DNA from: Myxococcota bacterium
GTDB taxonomy: Bacteria; Myxococcota; JAJVIH01
DNA length: 42,196 nucleotides
Direction of reading: 5' to 3'
Assembly: GCA_022072125.1 (NCBI GenBank)
Contig: JAJVIH010000033.1
Span: 1-42,196 of the forward strand
Shown: positions 26,066 to 32,379 of the stretch, piece by piece
How the letters are laid out: each line of letters begins with the position of its first letter
Position numbering within the stretch: position 1 is the first letter of the stretch
Position numbers and translations under genes: made by a program
The notes under the pieces: model-generated
What the model saw: the letters and a program-made list of their open reading frames with translations, nothing else
The model's database searches: none
What the model was told of the DNA's origin: nothing

Positions 26066-26962
26066 TTAACGGGTGGAAGGGCGGTGAGCCGACCGCCGCT
26101 GGGCGATGGTCAGGCTGGCGTCGGCGGCCTGAATCAGTTCATCCGCCGTACGAACCGCTCCGTTCGCCACCGCGACCCCCACGCTGGCGGTCACCCGGAT
26201 ACCCGTGCCTTCAAAGCGGAAATCATACGTGGAAATCAGGTCAGTGATGCGCGCCGCCACGTTTTCCGCCGCCTCCTGACCGCTTTCGGGCAGAATGATG
26301 GCGAATTCCTCCCCCGCAAAGCGGCCAATGACATCCTCCCGGCGGAGGTAACGGCGCATCTGCTTCGCCACCTGGGACAATACCGAATCGCCCGCCAGAT
26401 GCCCGTAGCTCTCGTTGACGTTCTTGAAATTGTCCAGGTCCACGAACAGAAGGGAGAGGGGGCGGTTGTAGCGCTGCGCCCGGGACAACTCCCGGTCCAG
26501 CATGTCCAGGAAATGTTTGCGGTTGTAGGCGTTGGTCAGGCCATCGAAGGTGGAGAGGCGGTAAATCTCCTCGTAGTAATCTTTTTCAATGGAATTGCCG
26601 GACAGGAACTTGAAAATGGCCCGTCCGATCTTGATCAGGTCGCCGTGCTTCAGTTCCTGGCGATCCACAATCACATCGTTGACATAGGTGCCGTTGGTGC
26701 TTTTGAGGTCTTCCACAAAGACCCCGCTGTTGGACGATACAAAGACCGCGTGTTTCCGCGAAACCGATTCCTGATCAATGGTCAGATTGACCTCGGAAGA
26801 ACGTCCCACCACGAACCGTTCCTGGGACAGTTCATATTTGCGGCCCAAATCGGGACCATAAATGGTGACAATGGCGGCGTTCCGGGTCCGGGGGGCCTTT
26901 TCATAGACCCGGCTGATGTTGGTCACAACGGTTTCAATTTTCTTGGAATCTTCCGGGGGCAT
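26066..26962 (-). CDS. FHA-GGDEF signalling protein (diguanylate cyclase-like)
   Basis: A 298-residue cytoplasmic protein. The FHA domain (about 32-123) has its phosphothreonine-binding residues: GRSSEVN (53-59), SRKHA (68-72) and STNGTYVN (88-95). The GGDEF domain (about 135-290) has the substrate segment FDGLTNAYNR, VDLDNFKNVN, an inhibitory-site RRED (207-210) and the active-site loop AGEEF (216-220) instead of GGEEF. The first Gly-to-Ala change is known in some active cyclases, so it probably still makes cyclic di-GMP, though this is uncertain. FHA control implies input from a Ser/Thr kinase. The ATG at 26962 is preferred over a TTG at 26983 because CAGG lies at useful spacing before it. 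Confidence 0.87.
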   Translation of the reverse strand: MPPEDSKKIETVVTNISRVYEKAPRTRNAAIVTIYGPDLGRKYELSQERFVVGRSSEVNLTIDQESVSRKHAVFVSSNSGVFVEDLKSTNGTYVNDVIVDRQELKHGDLIKIGRAIFKFLSGNSIEKDYYEEIYRLSTFDGLTNAYNRKHFLDMLDRELSRAQRYNRPLSLLFVDLDNFKNVNESYGHLAGDSVLSQVAKQMRRYLRREDVIGRFAGEEFAIILPESGQEAAENVAARITDLISTYDFRFEGTGIRVTASVGVAVANGAVRTADELIQAADASLTIAQRRSAHRPSTR

Positions 26963-26984
26963 CTGTTCAACCTGACAAGCCAAT

Positions 26985-27090
26985 AGCTGATTTCATTACC
27001 GAACCCAGACTCCCCCGTTCCGGTAGCTTATTAATAGCTTAATCAGTCAGAAATAAGAAATAAACCTGTGTCTGACAATCAGAAATTGTT
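26985..27090 (-). promoter_or_regulatory. AT-rich upstream region with repeats
   Basis: This stretch between tRNA-Arg and the FHA-GGDEF gene is markedly AT-rich. It holds two direct copies of TCAGAAAT (27047-27054 and 27079-27086), an inverted pair GTCAGA/TCTGAC (27046-27051 and 27071-27076), AGCTT-ATTAAT-AGCTT near 27025-27040, and a small hairpin ACAAT-CAGAA-ATTGT (27075-27089). These may be the promoter and operator of the FHA-GGDEF gene and the end of the tRNA transcript. No -35/-10 pair is clearly best. Confidence 0.35.
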
Positions 27091-27116
27091 GGGGGAATGT
27101 GCCAGGATGGGAGAAA

Positions 27117-27193
27117 TGGCGCGCCCGCAAGGATTCGAACCTTGGGCCTTCGGATTCGTAGTCCGACGCTCTATCCAACTGAGCTACGGGCGC
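27117..27193 (-). tRNA. tRNA-Arg (anticodon ACG), with encoded CCA
   Basis: On the minus strand the acceptor stem is GCGCCCG paired with CGGGCGC. The D arm contains GCTCAGTTGGATAGAGC. The anticodon stem TCGGA/TCCGA closes the loop CTACGAA, giving anticodon ACG (read as ICG after A34 deamination). The T arm CAAGG-TTCGAAT-CCTTG is complete. Discriminator G and a genomically encoded CCA follow (27120-27117). An A in the variable part of the D loop agrees with the A20 identity element of arginine tRNAs. Confidence 0.97.
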
Positions 27194-27244
27194 CCACGGG
27201 GGGACGGTGGATAACAAAACCATCCCCTGATGTAAAGAAGAAAT

Positions 27245-27997
27245 TCAATCCATCCGCGGACGGGGGCGGCGCTGGCCGCCGCCCTGGGAACGCCACTGCC
27301 GGCCGCCGCCACGCCCCTGCTGGTTCCGCTTGCGGTTGGGTTGTCCACCGCCCGGCTGGGCGCCGATCAACACGCCCCAGACCTCTCCGGAACGGATGGC
27401 GTAAACCAGATCGGCTTCACTCGACACCTTGTCCTTGAACAGGGTCGCCGCCTTGCCCACCAGTTCCAGATCATCATGCACGCCGCTGCCGCCAATGCCC
27501 GGCAGGTTCAGACGTTCAGCGGCCCGCAAGGCCAGGTCATTGGCGTTGCGGTTGACTCTGGCGCAAAAGACCTCCACCGCCGCCAACCCGTTCAACCCGG
27601 TGATGCGATCACCCATGAAGGGGGGGATATCCCGCGAAAACGGGGTCGCCGCCACCGCCACGCCGCCGCTTTCATTGATTTGATCAATGGCTTCCTGGGC
27701 CGGGGGCGCCGAACCATCGGCATTGAGCAGCCAGTTGCCCAATGGAGGGGTCTCCGCCACGTCCGGAAAAAAACACAGCAACAAACCATTGTCCGTGATG
27801 ACTTCAGCCCCAATCAGCACAGTCAGGTTACGGGCGGCGCCCATTTCCTTGAAGGGCTGGAAGTCGTCAATCAGGCTGTTCTGGCTGGTCAGACAAACAC
27901 CATCGAGGCCGCGCTCCGCCGCCACGTCCAGGATATCTGAAACCGGCAACTTGCCGCGGGCGGAAAGATCGCAATGCACATGAAGATCAAGCAGCAC
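27245..27997 (-). CDS. PHP-domain protein with degenerate metal site and RGG-like tail
   Basis: A 250-residue protein of the PHP (polymerase and histidinol phosphatase) superfamily. The first motif LHVHCD (H6, H8, D10) is intact. The usual TDH is TSQ (37-39), the usual HP is TP (118-119), and the usual GSDxH is GSGVH (170-174). Several metal ligands are therefore absent and catalysis is doubtful. The last 35 residues are Gly/Arg/Gln-rich (GRGGGR and similar), like RNA-binding RGG tails. The start is taken as the GTG at 27997 because AACGGAGG lies eight bases upstream and PHP proteins begin right at this motif; an ATG at 28045 in the same frame is the alternative. Alternatives for function include a tRNA/RNA-related phosphoesterase relative or a binding protein. 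Confidence 0.78.
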   Translation of the reverse strand: MLLDLHVHCDLSARGKLPVSDILDVAAERGLDGVCLTSQNSLIDDFQPFKEMGAARNLTVLIGAEVITDNGLLLCFFPDVAETPPLGNWLLNADGSAPPAQEAIDQINESGGVAVAATPFSRDIPPFMGDRITGLNGLAAVEVFCARVNRNANDLALRAAERLNLPGIGGSGVHDDLELVGKAATLFKDKVSSEADLVYAIRSGEVWGVLIGAQPGGGQPNRKRNQQGRGGGRQWRSQGGGQRRPRPRMD

Positions 27998-28113
27998 GAA
28001 GAATCCTCCGTTAGAGTCGGAATTGTCTGTTTTGATTGACACCATCAGCCGGGAATCTTACTTCCTCACGTGGCTGCATTGTAATTGCAAACAAACTTTG
28101 GGGGATTCCGGTC

Positions 28114-28299
28114 ATGATGGATGGTGTCAAGGTGTTTTCCGCCACCAAAGCCCGTGAGCGCGAAGAATTGGGTGAGGTCATCACCCGCTGGATCAAGGAC
28201 AATCCCGACATTGAAATCGTGGATAAAACAATCACTCAGACGTCAGACGATGAGTTTCACTGCCTCTCCATCACATTTTTCTATCGCAAACGGCGGTAA
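28114..28299 (+). CDS. Conserved small protein of unknown function (61 residues)
   Basis: MMDGVKVFSATKAREREE begins a 61-residue basic/acidic protein with a pattern suggesting beta-alpha-beta: a helical EELGEVITRWIKDNP segment followed by strands IEIVDKTITQ and CLSITFFYRKRR. I recall similar short proteins in myxobacteria and relatives but cannot verify this. No function is known to me. It starts at the first of two consecutive ATGs after GGGGGATTCCGGTC, and is divergent from the PHP gene with 116 bases between starts. A consensus TTGACA (28036-28041) lies upstream, but no good -10 at 17 bases. Its compositional regularity and conserved-looking core argue it is real despite its size. Confidence 0.7.
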   Translation: MMDGVKVFSATKAREREELGEVITRWIKDNPDIEIVDKTITQTSDDEFHCLSITFFYRKRR

Positions 28300-28311
28300 A
28301 CCCTGTCGCGT

Positions 28312-28432
28312 CCGGAAGCAGAATCAAGCATAACCCCATTTTGACTTCCGGTGCAAACCCGCTCCGGCGAGAGAATCGCCTTCCGGGCCCCACCCCGGAG
28401 CCAAAAGGCTGCAACGGTGTGCTTCTCACACC
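28312..28432. other. Structured convergent intergenic segment, compound terminator or RNA
   Basis: Between two converging genes lies a chain of complementary segments. CCGGAAG (28312-28318) can pair with either of two CTTCCGG copies (28345-28351 or 28380-28386). GCTCCGG (28361-28367) pairs with CCGGAGC (28395-28401). GGCGA/TCGCC (28366-28370, 28376-28380) forms a competing hairpin. AGCC-AAAA-GGCT lies at 28399-28410. GGTGTG-CTTCT-CACACC (28416-28432) is the last, terminator-like hairpin. The density of mutually exclusive pairings is unusual, but no known RNA family is recognised. Confidence 0.4.
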
Positions 28433-28438
28433 CTCGTT

Positions 28439-29752
28439 CTACTCCAGTTCGGGCGGGTGGTAATCCGGAAAGACCCTGGATAGCGGAACCAGACGGCCAT
28501 TCCGCCAGATGACCGGGGCATGCGGCCCGCCCCCGATATCAACAGGGATTTTGGTGACGGACTCCTCGGGCCGCATGACGATCATATAGTCATTGGGCAA
28601 GGCGCAGCCCCCATCGAAAATCGCCCGTGTTCCCAGGATGCATCCATGACCAATGCAGCCGCCCAGCACGCGGCGTCCGGTATCCACGGACTGGATGGAA
28701 ACGGACTCCTTCCCATCCTCCCCTTGAACGGCCACACGATCCTGCACGGGGATGGTTCCTTCATGCCGCTCACTGTAAAAGATCACCCCCGAAGTCACAA
28801 AGACGCTCCTGCCCAGCAATACATAACGCATCTGGAAATTCGACAGCGTGGCGCCGGGATACGACACGCAGTGGGAGAAGAAGGAATCGTTGAGAGTATG
28901 GCAATCCCGCGCCACCACGCAGTTGATCAGGCGGGTGAAATCGCCCACGGTCACGTTGTCGCCGATATAGCTGCCGCGCACCATGGCCCCAGCCCCAATC
29001 TTCACATTGGCCCCGATGACCGAACCCTCCACATACGCGGTGGGGTGGATGCGCACGCCGCGGCCGAGAACATTCTCCGCGCGCTGGCGCATCCAGGGAT
29101 TGGAGGAAAACCGGCCCAGGATATTGTGCGGCGACCACCAACCCCGTTCTTCCAGCCACTGACGCCGGGCTATCCGGGGCAATAAAAGATTGAGCAAAAG
29201 GATGGGAACCCAATGCCTCAGGTGAACGGCGATCCGGGAGGTATCCGGAATGCGTTCGGACCGTTCCAGCCCGGGGCGCAGGGGCTGGCTGATTTCCTCA
29301 AATTGCTCTCCCGGATCCACGATACAGGGGGAGAGCCGCCCAGCCGCCCAACCCCAGAATGATTCCGTGGATAATCCGGGAGGCGGGGCGGAGGTGAGCC
29401 TGCACAGCCGGACGCCGCGCAGGTCTTCCGCGGGCAGGTCCAGATACCGGGCGCAAGGGGTGAACCAGGAGGTCAACAGGCGATCCGGCAAGGCGGCGAT
29501 GGCGGACACCTCCGCCGGGGCGTTCAGAAAACTTTCCCAAAATTCGCGGCTGACAAAGGATTCCTCGCCAATCACCAGACAGGGAAAGTCCGTGATCGCG
29601 TCTGGAACAGCCGCCGTTTCCACCATCAGCCCAGAGTATCGCGCCAGCGCTTCCTGTACTTCCCGCAGAGAGGCGTCGAGCACCAGCGCCTCCCCCGGGC
29701 GATCCAGAAAAGGCTCCACAAGTTCCGGGCTGGCCAGAACATAGAGTTTCAT
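28439..29752 (-). CDS. Left-handed beta-helix (hexapeptide-repeat) protein
   Basis: A 437-residue protein. The N-terminal half (about 1-170) has no recognisable domain but resembles a nucleotidyltransferase-like or unrelated alpha/beta region. A hydrophobic stretch (HWVPILLLNLLLP, about 179-191) follows. The C-terminal part shows hexapeptide turns of a left-handed beta-helix (about 232-300, such as IHPTAYVEGSVIGANVKIGAGA, and about 355-400). Such helices occur in acyl- and nucleotidyl-transferases and in structural trimers. No catalytic His is obvious. The leader holds the candidate small RNA with a strong terminator hairpin ending about 45 bases before the ATG. Expression may therefore depend on readthrough or on another promoter. 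The function is unknown. Confidence 0.75.
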   Translation of the reverse strand: MKLYVLASPELVEPFLDRPGEALVLDASLREVQEALARYSGLMVETAAVPDAITDFPCLVIGEESFVSREFWESFLNAPAEVSAIAALPDRLLTSWFTPCARYLDLPAEDLRGVRLCRLTSAPPPGLSTESFWGWAAGRLSPCIVDPGEQFEEISQPLRPGLERSERIPDTSRIAVHLRHWVPILLLNLLLPRIARRQWLEERGWWSPHNILGRFSSNPWMRQRAENVLGRGVRIHPTAYVEGSVIGANVKIGAGAMVRGSYIGDNVTVGDFTRLINCVVARDCHTLNDSFFSHCVSYPGATLSNFQMRYVLLGRSVFVTSGVIFYSERHEGTIPVQDRVAVQGEDGKESVSIQSVDTGRRVLGGCIGHGCILGTRAIFDGGCALPNDYMIVMRPEESVTKIPVDIGGGPHAPVIWRNGRLVPLSRVFPDYHPPELE

Positions 29753-29793
29753 GACGGCAACTTACCGGGAGTCAGAAACAAAAGTGAAGGAAA

Positions 29794-29895
29794 GAAAAAA
29801 TGCATGGAGCCCCTGTCCCGGGGGGATGGGTACGGGAGGGAAACCAAGAGGCTCCATGCAACAGGAAAAAAACCGCGTGGGATGTCTCCCACATA
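29794..29895 (-). ncRNA. Candidate ~100-nt small RNA or attenuator leader
   Basis: Reading the minus strand from about 29895, a 5' hairpin GTGGGA-GACA-TCCCAC (29892-29877) is followed by a T-rich single strand. Then comes an 11-bp perfect hairpin TGCATGGAGCC/GGCTCCATGCA (arms 29860-29850 and 29811-29801) with a 38-base C-rich loop containing CCCTCCC and CCCATCCCCCC. Six T's follow directly (29800-29795), making an intrinsic terminator. A sigma70 promoter with perfect TATAAT lies upstream. CCTGT just before the big stem can pair with ACAGG in its loop, a possible pseudoknot. C-rich loops are typical of sRNAs that pair with Shine-Dalgarno sequences. It could instead be an attenuator for the beta-helix gene downstream. 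Confidence 0.55.
29795..29860 (-). terminator. Intrinsic terminator ending the small RNA
   Basis: An 11-bp perfect stem with extra internal pairing in its loop (TCCCG with CGGGA) is followed by T6 on the minus strand. No T-run follows on the plus strand, so it works in one direction only. It also separates the sulfite-oxidase-fold gene from the beta-helix gene. Confidence 0.7.
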
Positions 29896-29901
29896 TGAAG
29901 G

Positions 29902-29929
29902 ATTATAACGAATGATTATCGGTAATCAA
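29902..29929 (-). promoter_or_regulatory. Promoter of the candidate small RNA
   Basis: On the minus strand TTGATT (29929-29924) and a perfect TATAAT (29907-29902) are 16 bases apart. The spacer overlaps an inverted repeat GATTA-CCGA-TAATC (29925-29912). The start would be near 29895, exactly where the first RNA hairpin begins. Confidence 0.6.
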
Positions 29930-29932
29930 GTG

Positions 29933-30601
29933 CTATTTTGAATCAGGTGTGAAATTGTCGTCTGAATTTCCGCTTTCCTGCCAGGAGTAGCGTTCCTCTT
30001 TCCAGGGATCGGCGTGGTTGTGATAACCGCGCACTTCCCAGAAACCGCGCCGGTCCTGGGCCATGAACTCCACCCCAGAGACCCATTTGGCGCTTTTCCA
30101 GGCGTAGAGTTTGGGGACCACCAGCCGCATGGGTCCGCCGTGCTCCGGCTCCAGGGCCTGGCCATTGTGCATGGTGGCGAACAGGGCATCGGCGTCCGCA
30201 AACTCATGCAGGGGCAGATTGGTGGTATAACCGCCGTAACAGTGAATGGTGACATGCTTTACTTCGCTCGCCGGGCGGGTCAGATCCAGGATGGTTTTCA
30301 CCGCCACTCCCTTCCAATGGTTGTCGAGTTTGGACCAGCGCGTCACACAGTGGAAATCGGATACATCCTCGAATGGCTTGAGGGCGTTGAAATCGCTCCA
30401 CGACAAGGACAATGGATTCGCCACCAGACCAGACGTGGTGAAGCGCCAAGTATCGGGATTAAACTCCGGGATATCCCCCTCGTGCAGCACCGGCCATTTG
30501 GTTGTCAAAACCTGTCCGGGCGGAAGCCGGTCCAGAATGGCGCCTTCATAGCCGCGCTCAGCGGCGGTTTTCCTCAATCCCTTCGATCCCTTGAGATTCA
30601 T
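29933..30601 (-). CDS. Sulfite-oxidase-fold molybdopterin oxidoreductase
   Basis: A 222-residue molybdopterin-binding protein of the sulfite oxidase/MsrP fold. The molybdenum-ligand Cys lies in DFHCVTRWSKLDNHW (C85). Further family segments are ILDLTRPASEVKHVTIHCYGGYTTNLPL, EHGGPMRLVVPKLYAWKSAKWVSGVEFM and FWEVRGYHNHADPWKEERY. There is no Tat signal peptide, so unlike MsrP it is probably cytoplasmic, as in YuiH-type proteins. No heme or membrane partner gene is adjacent, so its electron partner and substrate are unknown. The ATG at 30601 follows GGAGAAAGG, and a promoter with TATACT lies just upstream. Confidence 0.88.
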   Translation of the reverse strand: MNLKGSKGLRKTAAERGYEGAILDRLPPGQVLTTKWPVLHEGDIPEFNPDTWRFTTSGLVANPLSLSWSDFNALKPFEDVSDFHCVTRWSKLDNHWKGVAVKTILDLTRPASEVKHVTIHCYGGYTTNLPLHEFADADALFATMHNGQALEPEHGGPMRLVVPKLYAWKSAKWVSGVEFMAQDRRGFWEVRGYHNHADPWKEERYSWQESGNSDDNFTPDSK

Positions 30602-30621
30602 GATGGACCTTTCTCCGGGGC

Positions 30622-30650
30622 AGTATAAACGCGCGGCGGAGCATTGAACA
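30622..30650 (-). promoter_or_regulatory. Candidate promoter of the sulfite-oxidase-fold gene
   Basis: On the minus strand TGTTCA (30650-30645), 17 bases, TATACT (30627-30622). The -10 matches well and the -35 poorly. Transcription would start near 30615, about 14 nt before the ATG, leaving just enough room for the GGAGAAAGG ribosome-binding site. Confidence 0.4.
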
Positions 30651-30771
30651 GGGAATCACCCTGCTCTGCACGGAAGGATTTGGCCGCAACGCCATTCGCC
30701 TGAACGCCGCGCAATCCGCCATGACCTGAATCGAATTTTTGCGCCATTCTGGTCCAATCCTGATGGACCAA

Positions 30772-32223
30772 TCAGCCATTGAGCGGAGCGAAATGGGCGT
30801 GACTGGCCGCGGGCAGCAGAACATCCAGTTCCAGACGGGCGACCGGGCCTTTGTCCGGCGCGGCGGCGTCCAGGATGACCACCCCGCTTTTCTTTTGCTC
30901 CGCCTGGATGATCCAGATCAACAACCAGCCGTCATCCTCCGCTCCACCGCCGCGCGGCGCGAAAACCGGCATGGAGGTGAAGGTGCGGGGCGGCGCCTGC
31001 CAGCGGCGGGCTTGCCGGGTATCCCAATCCAGCTTGCTGGCGCCATTGAACCACGCAAAGGCGCAATGGTCATTGAAGCCCGGGTATTTCATCCGGGAAT
31101 TGATCCAGGCGTAACGGTAGGAATTTCCCCGTTTGGCCGGATTGATCTCCGGCAGTTCGCCCGCGACTTCCGGAAATCGCGTGACCTGACAGGAGAGGGT
31201 TTGCGGGTTGATCACCCGCCGCTCAATCCAGGGGCCGCCCAGGGGGCCCGGCGGCAGATGGGGTATTTCATCGGGATAGAAGGCGCGAAAATCCACCCGG
31301 TTTTCATACACCACCATATCCACGACGACTTCGTCCGCGCGCTCGAAGGCGTTCAGGAAGTGGAAGCTCTGGTGTTCTCCCGGAAAGGGAATCACCGCCA
31401 GCCTTTCCGGACCCGTCCGCGAGGCGAGAAAGAGCCGCGACGGCTGTTGGGCGGAATATTGCAGCGATTCGACAAGGGGCTGAGTTCCCATGAGCGCGCC
31501 CCCCAGATTGAGGCGGCCAAACTCCGTGGTGAGATACCAGTTGGGGGTGAAACACAGGTCGTGGACAAAGATCGCCTTGCCGGGCAATTTGAACTCCCGC
31601 GATACTTTGACCCGCCATTCCGGGTCTACTTCAACGAAACGCAGGGTGTCATCACCCAGTCCGCCGGGCGTCACCGTATACGCCACCAGCCGGTTGGCGG
31701 CGGTGTCCGCCTGCGGCATCGGACCGAGATTGGATTGCCTGTTCTTCAACAAGCCGTTGAGCGGGCAGGGGCCCTTGGTTTCCAAGGTTTCCGCATCGAG
31801 AAGAAATTGTCCGGGATCGGCAGTGGCCACCGCATATCCGCCCCAGTAATAAACATCATGGTTGACGGTATTGGCCAAATCGAGGTGGAGAAAGTTGGAC
31901 CACCAGCCATCCCGGTTGGTGAAGATGCGGCGCTGCTTCCAGACCTGGCCGCCATTCTCCGCCACATAAGCTCCGCCCCGCACATGCGCGCCGCGAAAGG
32001 ATGCCTGGCCATTGTGCAACCGCAGCGCCGCCACGTAGCCATAGCGATCAAACATGTGCAGCGGCTTGCCGCCCGCGGTGGCCTTGCCGGGACCATTGCG
32101 CAGCAGAACACCGTTGAGATTCTCCGGAATCGCGCCCTCCACGACCCGCACCGGCGATCCGGGAATATCATCAATATCGGCGTAAACAACAGACTTGTCG
32201 GACTCCAGCAGCATTTCTTCCAT
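30772..32223 (-). CDS. Carotenoid oxygenase (RPE65/CCD family) with altered first iron ligand
   Basis: A 483-residue non-heme iron dioxygenase of the carotenoid/stilbene cleavage family. Recognised segments: GAIPENLNGVLLRNGPG and HMFDRYG (blade 1), ANTVNHDVYYW, VHDLCFTPNWYL (H221), SFHFLNAFE (H288), and SHAHFAPLNG at the C-terminus (H475 or H477). Three of the four iron-binding histidines are thus accounted for. Where the first usually sits in an AHPKxDPxTG-like segment, this protein reads GPMPQADTAANRL, with Met169 at that position by eye alignment. Loss of one ligand could weaken or abolish activity. CAGGAGGG precedes the ATG. A palindrome and a tandem octamer lie in the short upstream region. 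Confidence 0.88.
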   Translation of the reverse strand: MEEMLLESDKSVVYADIDDIPGSPVRVVEGAIPENLNGVLLRNGPGKATAGGKPLHMFDRYGYVAALRLHNGQASFRGAHVRGGAYVAENGGQVWKQRRIFTNRDGWWSNFLHLDLANTVNHDVYYWGGYAVATADPGQFLLDAETLETKGPCPLNGLLKNRQSNLGPMPQADTAANRLVAYTVTPGGLGDDTLRFVEVDPEWRVKVSREFKLPGKAIFVHDLCFTPNWYLTTEFGRLNLGGALMGTQPLVESLQYSAQQPSRLFLASRTGPERLAVIPFPGEHQSFHFLNAFERADEVVVDMVVYENRVDFRAFYPDEIPHLPPGPLGGPWIERRVINPQTLSCQVTRFPEVAGELPEINPAKRGNSYRYAWINSRMKYPGFNDHCAFAWFNGASKLDWDTRQARRWQAPPRTFTSMPVFAPRGGGAEDDGWLLIWIIQAEQKKSGVVILDAAAPDKGPVARLELDVLLPAASHAHFAPLNG

Positions 32224-32236
32224 CGCACCCTCCTGG

Positions 32237-32283
32237 TAAAGTCCTAAAGTCCGTACTTTGGCTCAATCACGATTGAGGTTCAA
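32237..32283 (-). promoter_or_regulatory. Palindrome and tandem octamer upstream of the carotenoid oxygenase
   Basis: CTCAATC-AC-GATTGAG (32262-32277) is a near-continuous 16-base palindrome. On the minus strand a TTGAAC (32283-32278) precedes it, and it fills the following 17-base spacer; the facing hexamer CAAAGT is a poor -10. Closer to the gene are two adjacent copies of TAAAGTCC (32237-32252). Together these suggest a regulated promoter. Confidence 0.4.
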
Positions 32284-32379
32284 TGAGCGGCGCTCGCACG
32301 CCACGACTCCCGCGATGAACCACGGCGGCGTGAAAACGAAGGAGAGCCATGAGGATGGCGCCCAACCAGCATCGCCGGA

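Noticed and set aside
28312-28345. GTCCGGAAGCAG resembles the conserved loop of bacterial SRP RNA
   Set aside because: The match stops there: the GGAAGCAGC symmetric-loop context and the closing helix are absent.
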